DNA from: Climacteris rufus
Taxonomy: Eukaryota; Chordata; Aves; Passeriformes; Climacteridae
DNA length: 64,000 nucleotides
NCBI GenBank assembly: GCA_013398175.1
Contig: VZRZ01003063.1
Span: forward strand, 650,621-714,620
Direction: 5' to 3'
Position numbers and translations under genes: made by a program. This document shows, piece after piece, positions 1-11,800 of the stretch. Positions within the stretch are counted from its first letter, which is position 1; each line of letters begins with the position of its first letter. The notes beneath the pieces were generated by a model, which saw nothing but the letters and a program-made list of their open reading frames with translations, ran no database searches and was not told the DNA's origin.

Positions 1-1460
1 TCATTTTTATAATAAAAGTCTGTTTCATTCTGGAAGACAAAACAGTAAACTATGGTTATTAGTTCTTAAATACCGCTTCATCTAAAACTATATCTAAATT
101 GAAAAACAGCTGGTTAAAGGGATAAGTAACTGCAGGAAAAACAACATTTCAAAACATTTTGAACTGACCCAAAATGTAACATTTTCTATTTCATTTCACT
201 GCAAACAACAAAAAAAAAATCATTATTTTTTTGCACTGAATTTCAGTGCTGTCAGAGAATCACAAATTCTGGCTCCAGGGCTAATCCTGTATGTCTTATA
301 TGCTTAGCAGAAGTAAAGGTTTCAAGCTCCCTATTAGCATAAAACAAAACCATTTAAAAGCCAGTCAGGCCAGAAAGAACAGTTGCAATCAACTAGCATG
401 ACTTTCTGTACAACAAAAGTTTCCTGGTTTTCCTCTAGAGGACACTTTTCAGGAATTTTCTCCCAGGCAAAGCCTAAAAGCCCTGACAGCAACAGGAAAA
501 GTGGCGTTACCTTTGATATGTGACTGCTCTGCTATTACAAATACACACATGCATGCCTGGTTTGCAGTCTGAATTTATGTTAGATGGAGGAATTAAATGT
601 ATTCATGATTTTGCTGCCTTTCCTAATTTCCTGTTTGACAGGAAGAAACAGTAAACACAGCCATAAAACCCAAGTGAAACATTTGCCATCAGACTTGACC
701 TCTCCGAGCTGCACTTGCACCTCAGCTGAATGCAAGCAGAAAGGGAACATCCTTTAAACATCCCTGTTATCCAGCAAAGGTTGTTGGAAATGTCCCCATA
801 AAGCATATGTTCTAGGCTATTAATTGTATGGCAGGAGATGAAATCTCAGCAACGTGTCCCCATTACACACAAATCCCAGATGTTGTGTCAACAAAACCAG
901 TTTCACCCAGTGCTGGTGGTTGCAGCTACCCAAAATCTGCAAGATGCCTTTCTGTGATGCATTCATTGAAGCAGGAGAGTTCAGCAGCTCACAGGCAGGT
1001 TGTTTTGGAGACCACTGCAACCAGAAAAGATATTTGGTAGGGCAAAGAGGCTGGGAGAAAAAGGCACAGGACCCCACAAAGCTTGAAAAAACCCCCATGA
1101 TAGAATAGTGCACAGTCAGTGCCCTTACACTTCACTGATATCCAAGGAATTTAAGTCTGAAATTAAACTGGCCCATAATTATTTTTCCTGAATCAGAACA
1201 ATCAGACTCTATAGGGTTAACAACCAATGTTCAGTTTGAACACCTTTAAAATGATGAAGGTGTGCAGGATGCAAAGTTTTTTGGTCACCCGAACTGGACT
1301 TCCCTCCATGTCAGTGACACCCCGTATGGAAACAGATTTGTGAACCTCCCGATTAAGGTTATGGGTGTAAAGTGAAAGGAACTGTTGAGTTTAAGGGGAT
1401 TTGGATAATAAAATGGAAACTATTGAACTTGAAGGTGAATAGCCAGAAGAAATCCAGAAA
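1..1460. other. Unique non-coding DNA, no gene seen
   Basis: A/T-rich, CpG-poor sequence with short A-runs near position 210. Open frames reach at most about 100 codons, lie on both strands and show no recognisable domain. I see no splice-flanked exon and no repeat family I can name. Confidence 0.6.
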
Positions 1461-1977
1461 AAACAGCTGGGGACCTCAGAACTGGGGTCACCAGCACAGG
1501 AAGGACATGAACCTGCTGGAGAGAGTCCAGAGAAGGCACCAGGATGATCAGAGGGATGGAGCAGCTGTGGTGTGAGGAAAGGCTGGGAGAGCTGGGATTG
1601 TTCAGCCTGGAGAAGAAAAGCTTTGGGGTGACCTCACTGGGGCCTACCAGGGCCTGAAGGAAAAATGAAGAGAGACTGTTTGCAAGGGATGGAGTGACAG
1701 GACAAGAAGAATGGCTTAAAACTGCCAGAGGGCAGGGTTAGATGGAATATTGGGAAGGAATTGTTCCCTGTGAGGGTGAGGAAGCCCTGGCACAGGGTGC
1801 CCAGAGAAGCTGTGGCTGCCCCTGGATCCCTGGAAGTGTCCAAGGCCAGGTTGCACAGGGCTTGGAGCAGCCTGGGATAGTGGAAGGTGTCCCTGCCCAT
1901 GGCAGGGGTGGAATGGGATGATCTTTAAGGTTCCTTCCAAGCCAGGCCACCCTGTGATACTGTGATGATTCTATGAA
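1461..1977 (+). mobile_element. CR1 LINE, 5'-truncated 3' end
   Basis: The copy starts in the last part of CR1 ORF2. A decayed ERVQRRHQDDQRDGAA-type stretch is readable around 1522-1570. It runs through the G/C-rich 3' segment, where the 'cacagggtgcccagagaagctg' type block and the 'tgtccctgcccatggcaggg' type block are visible. It ends in the CR1 signature 'ctttaaggttccttccaa' followed by short ATTCTATGA-like repeats near 1965-1977. Loss of the 5' end is usual for CR1, which inserts by target-primed reverse transcription. The reading frame is broken by stops and the element is not functional. The family call is strong; the subfamily was not determined. Confidence 0.93.
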
Positions 1978-3825
1978 AGTCCTGATCTTCTGGAGACTGT
2001 TGATATTTGGATAAAATAAGGACAAGATGGATGAGGAAACATCTGGGTGCGTAACCCATGGGATCAGATTGGAGATCCCCAATATATGCACGAGCTCTGC
2101 CAGATCACTCTTGGGAGAAAGTTCTTCTGAATATGCCCAGGGAATGAACCCGGCTGCCAGTCAAGAGAAAGAACCAAGACACAAATTCCACTGAGTGACC
2201 AAAGCTCCAGGCATGGACCATGTTTTGGATTTGTAGGAGAGTTCCCTTGATCCAGTGATGGTTCCTCACCACCATCAATGTGGGCCCCTTCTGTGACCAA
2301 GCCTTGACCAAGATTGGATTTGTTTTTAAAAATATGGGGTGGTGTCATTACATGAGTCACGCTCTGAGAACCAGGAGTACAAGGAAAGGGAAACAGAGAT
2401 GCTGATTAGTCAAATGCTTAGATTGTTTCATTTAATGTCAAAGTTCACAGGCTGGATCCCATCTACTCATTTAAATAGCAGTTAAATTATCATTTATTTC
2501 CTTTATAAAACAAGTTGTGTTTTTTCTGCCTCTTTCTTGGACTTTCTGGCAAACACAGCATAAAGTTCTAAAGCACAGAAGTGGCACAGAATAATTGCAG
2601 TGACTTTCTGTGACTATGTGGCTTTTTAATTGCAGATTTTTCCTTCTCAAATTAGAGCAAAAAAGAGCAACTGATGACTACAGCTGGATGAATACTGCAA
2701 TCATTACCCTTGTTATAATGATATATTTCAATAACAACCACAATTCTTGATCCCCATGGATGGCTTCATAATGACCGTGGATTATGCTGAGAAAATGCTA
2801 TTCCTAATTTTATTCTTAATGGAGTGTGAAAGTCTTGCTCTGTGGTGGAGGCTAATTGTCACTTGAAATGTGATTTCCATCACTCAAAGAACATGTATGC
2901 TCCATGTATTAATTAAAGGATACCACCATAGCTTGGGTTGACAAGAGATGGTGGATTTCCTACTTCGAGCCAAATGGAGCAGTTCCCTCTCTAGAAAAAC
3001 TGCTATTATCATTTACCAACAGCACATTTCATCATAGGTAGCATGTGGCCATGCTCATGGCCTTCAGAACATTTGGTATCTATATAATTAAACTAATCAA
3101 TTGCAGAGCAGTAGTCAAAAGTCAAATCTTAATGAACTGGAAAAATGATACTTCAATTTTCTGTCTCAAATCCCCAAATTAGCATAATAAACACAACATA
3201 CTTCTTATCTGTGAAAAAAATAGCATTTCTTCCTTATTCTTAGATCGTTATTGTGTATTAAAGGCATTATTTTTAGTGGCTTCGTAAACCATCAGCTACT
3301 TTTGAGTAATTTAATAAAAATAATGTAAATATGTCATGCAAAAGCCACAACATCATGTTACTTTTGCTGAAAATATAATTATGTTCCAATTATTTTTTTG
3401 TTGTTGCCATAAAATTTCCCTTCTATTTAATACATATCCAGTGCATATTTCCCAACGGGTGGGTACCCACTAGGAGAGAATGAGCATTGTCTGGGAGTCC
3501 AGCTACCACCTCCCAGGGATTTGGCTGGTGGAGGTCAGGAGTGACTTTTAATCCTGTTTTCCTCTGCCCTTGGTGCGTGGAAGGGGATTTGATTGTGATG
3601 AGCACAGTGATAAAGGTAATAGTGATCGATGTGCTCTCCATGCTGCAGCCATGTCCATCACTAGTCCAGACCCAGGTCCTGTCCTGCCTGGCTCTGCTGG
3701 CATTCAGGTCACAGCCTCCAAAGGGCTGCCTGAAGCAAATGATGGGACTTGATTTTCCCCCCTCATTTTACTTATCAGAAAATGCAACAGAACCATTAAA
3801 CATCGTTGACTGAGATGGAACTGCA
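1978..3825. other. Unique non-coding DNA, no gene seen
   Basis: No exon or repeat family was recognised. The part from about 2540 to 2960 is A/T-rich but not low-complexity, and has several homeodomain-like TAAT words (for example the TTAATTAA-like run near 2910). This texture is often seen in conserved vertebrate non-coding elements, but conservation cannot be judged from one sequence. Confidence 0.5.
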
Positions 3826-4379
3826 GATTCTCCATCTCTGCTCTGCCCTGGTGAGACCTCACCTGGAGCTCTGTGTCCAGTCCTGGTAACCCCAATACAA
3901 GGACATGGAATGGCTGGAGCAAGCTGAGAGGAGGCCACAAAGTTAATAAGGGGACTGGAGCACCTCCCCTGTGGAGCCAGGCTGGGAGAGTTGGGATTGT
4001 TCAGCCTGGAGAAGGGAAGGTTGTGTGAAGACCTCACAGCACCTTCCAGAGTCTGCAGGGGCTACAGGGAAGCTGGAGAGGGACAATTCATCAGGAACTG
4101 GAGTGACAGAACAGGAGGGAATGGCTTCCCAGTGCCAGAGGGCAGGGTTAGATGGGATATTGGGAAGAAATTGCTCCCTGGGAGGGTGGGGAGGCCCTGG
4201 CACAGGGTGCCCAGAGAAGCTGTGGCTGCCCCATCCCTGGCAGTGCCCAAGGCCAGGCTGGACAGGGCTTGGAGCAACCTGGGATAGTGGAAGATGTCCC
4301 TGCCCACGGCAGGGCTGGAACGGGATGAGGTTTAAGCTCCTTTCCAACTCAAGCCATCCTCTGATTCTGTGATTCTGTA
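3826..4379 (+). mobile_element. CR1 LINE, 5'-truncated, ORF2 tail plus 3' end
   Basis: This is one of the longest CR1 copies here. Its first 150 bases translate to the decayed C-terminal end of CR1 ORF2, with the family-typical 'ALVRPHLE' block at about 3850-3875. A 'GLFSLEKGR' block is readable near 3991-4020, in another frame relative to the upstream stops. The 3' segment then follows to 'tgattctgtgattctgtaa' at the end. Stops and at least one frame change make it a dead copy. Plus orientation follows from ORF2 preceding the tail. Confidence 0.94.
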
Positions 4380-5286
4380 ACAGAAGTTGGAGGTATCATG
4401 AGAATCAGAGTCCTGCTGACTTGTGTGAAATTGTGAAAGCACAGAAAGCAAAATTTGACCCAAAGCAAAATGTCTACCCCAAATCAAGGGTAAAAAAACC
4501 CTATTTTTTTAGAAGTTAAAAAAAAAAAAAAAAGTATCTCAGTCACCAGAAGGTGTTACCTAATGGAAGATGGGTGGGAAAGGATGTTAAGCCAGTTTGC
4601 TGAGACAGACTCATAAAGGATCATTCCCTGTCTGCAAACATGTGGAAGTGTGAATATTCCATCAGATCTCCACAATAAACCTAATCTGTATTGCACCAGT
4701 GCCCTACCTCATTTTAGCAGTGCAAAATAGCCAAAGCTTTAGAGAATAGCTCAGCCATCTGCGCCTGCAGGTGTTTACAATACAGAATAAATTAAGAAGT
4801 GACAAGGCATTGAGAAGGTTACAGTTGAATAATTACCATGGAAAACTCAAAATCTTATGCACCATTTCAACTCCTGAAGATGGAGTAGCTTTCTCTGTCC
4901 TTTGAAAATCACTTTCCACTCTTGCTTAGTTTGCCCTTCTGTCTGAAGGACACCTCCCTTCTTCAAATACAGAACTTGCAGAAATTAAGTTATGTCAATA
5001 CTTGTGCTAACAAGGCTTTTTATTCCTTTTTAATTTAATTGATGAAGAAATTCAGGTCCCAGTGTTGAGCACAAAGTCCTGTGCTTGCCTAGTCCCATCC
5101 ACGACAGCCTGTTTGGTGAAAACATCTTCTGGCTCTGGTTTTCTTTCTGAAAACCCCCAGAAATGCTCAGTTTAGACATGGTGAAATGAAATACATAGGA
5201 ACATGTGGGATCAGGGACATTCCCAAGGCTTTCTTCTTGAATCTGAACCTGTTCCAATGACATTCTCAGAGGGTGGTGAGACCCTG
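4380..5286. other. Unique non-coding DNA with a short A-run
   Basis: Contains an A16 homopolymer at 4518-4533. No exon, RNA gene or nameable repeat is visible in the rest. Confidence 0.55.
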
Positions 5287-5484
5287 GGGAAGGGAAGGGA
5301 AGGGAAGNNNNNNNNNNNNNNNNNNNNNNNNNNNNNNNNNNNNNNNNNNNNNNNNNNNNNNNNNNNNNNNNNNNNNNNNNNNNNNNNNNNNNNNNNNNNN
5401 NNNNNNNNNNNNNNNNNNNNNNNNNNNNNNNNNNNNNNGGAAGGGAAGGGAAGGGAAGGGAAGGGAAGGGAAGGGAAGGGAAGG
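5287..5484 (+). repeat. (GGGAA)n purine microsatellite, broken by gap
   Basis: Perfect GGGAA units flank a run of Ns on both sides: about four before the gap and about nine after it. The strand is all purine, so the array is a mirror-type tract that polymerases and assemblers handle badly. The true array length is unknown because the middle is unsequenced. Confidence 0.97.
5308..5438. other. Assembly gap (131 Ns)
   Basis: Run of undetermined bases inside the GGGAA array. The open frames that cross it are artefacts of reading through N. Confidence 0.99.
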
Positions 5485-7002
5485 TTAAAACATTTTAATA
5501 GGGAGGTAATTATCAGAAAATTTTGCATAACCTCTGAGGTATTGATGCCTCTGTGTGGCCATAGCAGTGAGTTTAAGCATCTCTGGAGGCAAACCATGCA
5601 CAAGACTAAAGAAATGAGTAATTAAACATTCTGGACTCTTCCTCACGTGGCACAAGCTTTTTCTGACGTTCACAGAAAACTGTGAGCACTGTATGGCCAC
5701 AAAGGGTTCAATGCAGACCCGTCCTTCAGGGGTTTCAGTCTAAATCCCAGTGCCTGCTTCTCAAAGTATTTCCCTGCCTGTGACTGCCTGGAGAGAGGCA
5801 GAGCCTATGGAAGAGCTGCTGCAGGGGAGCTGGCAGCAGTGTGTTATTGGCGCCTGGGCTGAACACTCACAAAAAACATTTCCAGAGGTGCAGAAGAGGA
5901 GTTTCATCTCCCAACAGGTGCAGTTTGGCCCAGGGCAGGGAGCTCAGCCCTCCACAGCATCCACTGTCCTGGAAAATGAGATTTCTCAGGGCTAAGAACT
6001 CAGATTTTTTTTCCACGAGGTAAATAGAACTCCTTAAGACTTCAATTCTATAAATCTGCAGTCTTGCAATGAAGAGAAGCCTGATGTCTCTCTCCTGAAG
6101 AAAAGGGAAGAAAAGGGTCTGTAGTGTCACACACATTTTGCAGAGATACGGGGTCAATCCCCAGGCTTGAGGGACCAACTTTGGAGCCAGAGGGTTTTCC
6201 AGCTCTTTATTCCTTTATTCCAGATTCATTAAGTCCATATTTTGGTCAGGCATAAAAAAGAGGCAGATTTCTATAGCACTAATAAAACAAAGGATCCTGG
6301 CTAAACACCAGCTGCGGCTGAAGCAAAATATTTAGCTGGGTCAGTAACACATCAGCACAAACTGGGTTACCTTCCCCTTCAGCTGACAAACCAGGAAAGA
6401 AAAATACTTAGAATTAAATATATAACAGTACAAAAAAAAATAACAGAAAGCCTGGACATGTGTTATCTCTGTAAAGCAGATGTTTTTGCTATGTCACAGA
6501 CTGGCTGGTGTGCAGAGGAACTAATAAAATGATTTACAGCTGTAATTACACTTATTTTATTATATGGGAAGAACTACACTGAGGTGCAAATCCAGCAAAA
6601 CCCATTGAATATTCCTAATAAAGGGATTTAATCTTAACCTTGAGCAAGACTGATGTGTGGGTTGACATACAAAAGGCTACTTTTTACTGATTTTGCATGT
6701 TCCTCCTCAAAAGGGGAGCAGCCAGATGCAGTAGAGGATCCTGAATCCAGTAGCCCAGTAGACATTGTGCCTTTGTGTCCATAGGTTCATCCAGAGCTGA
6801 GAGCATGTTCCCAGTTGGCACATGTGTATACACTCAACATTATGATGGGGTTTTTTTTCTTAATTAGCAACACTGAATTATTTGGTTCAGTTTTTTGCAG
6901 CTTTTGGAGCACAACTATGATAGAGCAGAATTCCAAAAAATATGTATCAACCAGCAGATTTCAGCATCAATTTTTGGACTCAGTGTTCTAACACAGGATT
7001 TA
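5485..7002. other. Unique non-coding DNA, no gene seen
   Basis: Mixed-composition sequence without a recognisable exon, RNA gene or repeat family. Short open frames on both strands have no domain signature. Confidence 0.55.
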
Positions 7003-7404
7003 GCCAGGCTTAGAGAACTGGGATTGTTCAGCCTGGAGAGGAGGAGCTTTGGGGTGACCTCACTGTGACTTTCCTGTACCTGAAGGACCTGATAGGAAAG
7101 ATGGAAAGAGATTATTTACAAGGGATGCAGTGACAGGACAAGGGGCAATGGCTTCCCACTGCCACAAGGTAGGTTTAGATGGGATACTGGGAAGGAATTC
7201 CTCCCTGGGAGGATGGTGAGGCTCTAGCACAGGGTGCCCAGAGAAGCTGTGGCTGCCCCATCCCTGGCAGTATCCAAGGCCAGGCTGGATGGGGCTTAGA
7301 GCAACCTGGGATAGTAGAAAGTGTCCCTGCCCATGGCAGGGGTGGGAATGGATGGGCTTTAATGTCCCTTCCAACACAAATCATTCCATGACCTTCTGAT
7401 TCTT
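7003..7404 (+). mobile_element. CR1 LINE, 5'-truncated 3' end
   Basis: Begins at the 'gggattgttcagcctggaga' block (end of ORF2). It continues through the 'gtgcccagagaagctgtgg' and 'gtccctgcccatggcagggg' blocks and ends with 'tccaacacaaatcattccatgaccttctgattc'. Compared with the other copies it has a few substitutions and a decayed tail repeat. No intact frame. Confidence 0.93.
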
Positions 7405-8167
7405 GTTGTTTTATTGGCCAGTGTCTAAGTTTACAAATTACACAGCAAACAGGACACAGTTTAGCCTGGCCCTGTCATGCAGGAATCTCTAAAGAGGGCA
7501 GGAAAAGCTGCCTTCTTCTCCTCTCAAACCCTCACAGGTCAACAGGCATGAAAAAGCCACAGCTAATCACAGAAAAATCAACTATAGACATGCAGAGACA
7601 GGTTTTCCTTCACTTGCCCACTGTCAGGCCAAGAGATCTACAGACCATTTCCATGTGTTTGAACCAAACCTACTTGAGCAGTCAGATCAGTCCTTGAGCA
7701 TTTGTAGGGTTATCCAATTAAAATGTTAGCAGGCAAATTGGACAGCATGGAATCACTCTACAGAAAATTGCATAAGGCAGGGTTTTTTTCCCCAGTGTAA
7801 TAAATCTTTTCCAAAGGCAGGCTGTCCTTTCATTCCTTTCTGATTGTTTTATAAAGCTTTTGCTGTCCGTCTTTGAAAACTGAAAACTAAATTTTCTACT
7901 CAATTTCTTTTCCTCCTTCTTGCAGCATGGAGTTTTCACTAAAATCGAGTAGGGGAGAGGAGAAAGGTGGTGTGAGAAGTGAGAAACCTCACTTTAAAAC
8001 TACTGTTAGAGTTGCACAAATATCCAGGGCACTGGAACAGTACAGGATGCTGTGGCAGAAACTGAAACACGTGAGGTGCAATAGGAGTAAATAAATGGGC
8101 ACAAAGTTTTCTTGTAGGGAAGTGTGGAAACAGCCATAACCACAATGCCAATAAGTCAATAAGTCAC
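7405..8167. other. Unique spacer between opposed CR1 copies
   Basis: About 760 bases with no gene or repeat that I recognise. It separates a plus-strand from a minus-strand CR1, so the flanks are partly inverted repeats of each other. Confidence 0.5.
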
Positions 8168-8332
8168 AGTATCACAGAATCACAAAATGGTTCAGGTTGG
8201 AAGGGACCTTAAAGCCCTTCCAGTTCCACTCCTGCCATGGGCAGGGACACATTCCACTATCCCAGGTTGCTCCAAGCCCTGTCCAGCCTGGCATTGCACA
8301 CTTCCAGGGATGGGGCAGCCACAGCTACTCTG
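8168..8332 (-). mobile_element. CR1 LINE, short 3' end only
   Basis: Read on the minus strand, this is the terminal ~165 bases of CR1: the 'ggttggaagggaccttaaag' block lies at the left end and the copy breaks off at the 'gcagccacagct' block. Only the non-coding 3' part remains. Confidence 0.92.
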
Positions 8333-8604
8333 AGCAACAAATATTTGCTGCCAGTATTGCTCATGTAATTTTAAGAATTAACCTGTTGTTACATAGTTGT
8401 GGAAAAATATTAATTGGGGCAAGAAAGGTTTGCCATGGCATTTTGGTGTTTTTAAGTCAGCCTGCTAGTATTTTTCAGTGTGAGGCAAAGCTCACCCAGA
8501 CATGGGGTGTAATGGGAAGTGATCATTTATTTTTTCTGTACAAAGGCCTGTGAAAAACAAACTCCAGATTTCCATGTTTGCTGGGAGAAGCAAATATCTC
8601 TGCA

Positions 8605-8820
8605 TGAGCACGCCGGAATTTCGCCCGCCTGCTTCATCATCGCTCTGGCTTGTCTGACTCATCTCGGATCAACGGGAGCTTGAAATTATCTCCAGGTCCA
8701 TTATGAAATCCATAACAGGGCTGGGAAGATGCACTGAGGAGCAGGGTAGGGGGGTAAAGCTTTTGTTCCACCCTGGTTCAGCACAGCCCACTCTAAATGG
8801 CGCCGTCACGCCAAGCAAAT
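8605..8820. promoter_or_regulatory. Candidate CpG-containing regulatory patch
   Basis: About ten CpG dinucleotides fall in roughly 210 bases (clusters at 8610-8630 and 8800-8812), while the flanks have almost none. A perfect AP-1 word TGACTCA sits at 8655-8661. The patch is too small to be a classic CpG island promoter. It could be an enhancer, a conserved element or an old CpG-rich repeat; regulatory function is inference only. Confidence 0.25.
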
Positions 8821-11800
8821 AAACAAGAAGCAGCACTTTTGTTCTTCCTGCCTCTTGGGAATTTTTGTAATTCACATGTTTTACTGAAGCAGAAAATACG
8901 GAGCTTAATCAGGCTTTTTGTCTGAAATGTAATTGGAGTTTTCACCAGTTTTAACCACTTCAAACATAAAATTGCAGAAGCATACATTCACTCAGACTCA
9001 GAGCACAGAGGGCAGACATGTTGGCTTTATTTATGTCACAGATCCACTTTGGACTCAGAGACACTCTCACCCAGTGATGTGCTGTTCAGCAGGAATAAAG
9101 AGATTGGAATTTTGCACTCCTGAAACAGAGATCCATGGGTTTGCTGCTCGCTCCCAGGATTAACAGGGCACTGGAATGAAATGCTAAGGAGCCTCATGTC
9201 TGTCCTCTGATCTACCATCACCCAGGGATGGTCATGTCCAGCTCATCTTCTCTGCTCCCTGAATACTAAAGAGAAATAAAATATTATTTGCCACTGCAAC
9301 TACTATAAATGCAAGAGAAAGTGATACACTATGCACATAATTACTGTCTGGTGGCTCCAAGGCACTGTTTTTCCCCAGATAGGAGAGGAATAAAAGTGTG
9401 TATTCTTGCAAGAGATCAAAACCAGAGAGGACAGAACTATGGCAGAAAAAGAAATGCACACAAATAATTGGACTTAGCAGAAATGTGATATCTCAGACAA
9501 ACAGATAGAGGAAGCACTTTGTGAAAAATAAATGAAATTGAGATACCAGGAAAACAAACATAAATAAAAATAGATGGTATCAGTGTAACAGGCTTAGACT
9601 TACCTAAACTTATATGTATTGACTCTAATGGGGTGCTCTGACTGCACTCTGCATTTCAAAATGCACGACTGGGACCTGTGTTTTCCAAACCATAACCTTG
9701 TAGGTGCACACTGAAGTCAGAATATCCCCACAGGCACCAGATGATTTGGTTACCAGGTTCAGTGTGTCTCTGTAGTCTGGACATCTTTGGGTTGCTTTGA
9801 AGCTGTTTTGAGCATAGTAATTTCCTCTTGTGCCATCATACCACCAGAAAAGTACATATTGAAAATGAAGTCAGAGCTCCAAAATTTTTAAAACTTTTGT
9901 GGAAAACAATATTACGTGCAGTAAGAATAGATAGAGCTTAGCAAGGAATGCACAGCAACAATGGGAAGTTTGCTTTCTGAAAAAAACCACAGCATTGATA
10001 AAATGGGTCTATTTATAAAACTTGGTAGGGCAGAAAGATTAAAAACAAGTTCTTAAAATACATTTGTAAAGAAAGTTCAGATTTCTGTTTCCTTCTGATT
10101 CTAGGAAAGATAAAAGTTAGTGAATGCTACCAGCCTCTATAAAGTTGGTCTTGGAGATATTTTCTTTGGGTAAAAAGTGAAAGCTGAGAGGCATTGAAGT
10201 GATCTATGAAAGGGGAATGGCTCATTCAGTCTTCACACAAAACATGGGAACATGGGAACAAACCCACTCAGGTGAATTCCTCCCCCTCCCCTCCCACTCC
10301 CTCCTGCCCCTTCTGCAGCTTTCCACTGTCCCTGCTTTGGGAAAACATTTATTATACTGTTTCTTTCCAAAACTTCTTTGAGTTATTCTCCTCAGCGAGT
10401 CGAGGTTGCTCAGACATCAGGGATGCAGTCTGGGAAATGTCTCTGGAATACAAACAAGGCAAAGTCGCCCCTGGCTTTGCTTTCTCTGGGTATCCCAAAG
10501 AAGAACCTGGATTCACCCTGACTCCTGAGTCAGCCCCAGCAGCAAGATAACTCACCAGTACAAATGTACATGACCATTAATGCAGTCCCAAGCATGGGGT
10601 GATCCTCTGGGTCTACATCAACTTTGCCTCTGGGTTTAAATGCAGTTTCCAAAGTGTCAAGGTGAGCGTGGTGCCAAAATCGGAGTTCCTCGGTCCTCTC
10701 CTACTTCTGTAACCCCCCAGACAGAAAAACACTGGCATGAAGATGCTCCACTCCAAATCATCCAAATACCCCAGGCTTTTTTGCTGTGAATATCTCAACA
10801 GATCCCAAATACACCAGCAGCCTCCTCAGGGAAGGCTCCTATCCCCAGAACCTTCTTCCTCATAATTTTTTGAAGCTCCATAGATGCTTCCTGCTTCCTT
10901 ATCTCTTTGGCTCTGGGCTACCTTTCATCCTCCCACTCTACCTGCAGTGTCCGTGTCAGTCTCTGGCCCACCAGCTCCTGTGTTTGTCAGCCCTCAGCAG
11001 ATCCAGCAAACTGGCTGTGCTGGGTTTCAGTTCTCTGGCACAGACAACTTCCAGCCTCTGTCAAACAAATGAGGGATTCTGCTTTTCCACAGAAATATTC
11101 CCCAGCACAGCAGTGCTCTCCATAACAACCTCATAATGTTCAGAGGCAGATGCTCCAAATTAGCTGTGCTCCACGAACGGGAGCAGCATTGAAGTGGGGG
11201 AATGGAAAGGGGATGAGAAAAACTGAAACATTCTGCCAAAGGTCACATTTCAAACAACTTAATTTAGCTTCATTTTAAAGGGCTTCTTGCCACAAGACTC
11301 CACAAGAGTCTCTTTTTTCTTCTTCTTTTTAGTTTTTTGGTGACATAGCAAGAAAATGGAAGCATCAACAAATAGGCACTTTGGCTTGTCATTTTAGTTC
11401 TTCTCTCTTTTCCTTTCTTTTCAGTGAGAAAAAGAAAGCAAGAAAACCTGGAAATGAGACAAGTCTTCTCTGCCTTGAGAACTGCTGAGACTGTTTAAAC
11501 TCTACAAGAATTTAGCTTGCTTAGTTCTTTGTGTTTTCATCAAGGATTAATTTTTGATTAAAGTTTTCAAAAATAAGTTTAATTGAAACCAATCCTCCAA
11601 GCAATTTGCTGGAACTGTTTCCTGATCAAAACAAAATCCGAATAAATGACATCTGATTAAAAAAAAAATTACATCCAGTGATAATTAGTGTGTTCCCAGG
11701 AAAGTATAACAATTTTTGTGTCATAAAAAACCAGGAACAAAGTCAACATGCTTTGAGCTGATGTGAACACAGCTTTTTTAGACAGGCACCACGTAGATAT

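Noticed and set aside
3943..4372. Overlapping 130-codon frames on both strands
   Set aside because: They lie wholly within a 5'-truncated CR1 copy. The same frames recur at 19341-19890, 27034-27746 and 29000-29505, which are also CR1.
5203..5625. 140-codon frame with long X run
   Set aside because: Read through the assembly gap and the GGGAA array.
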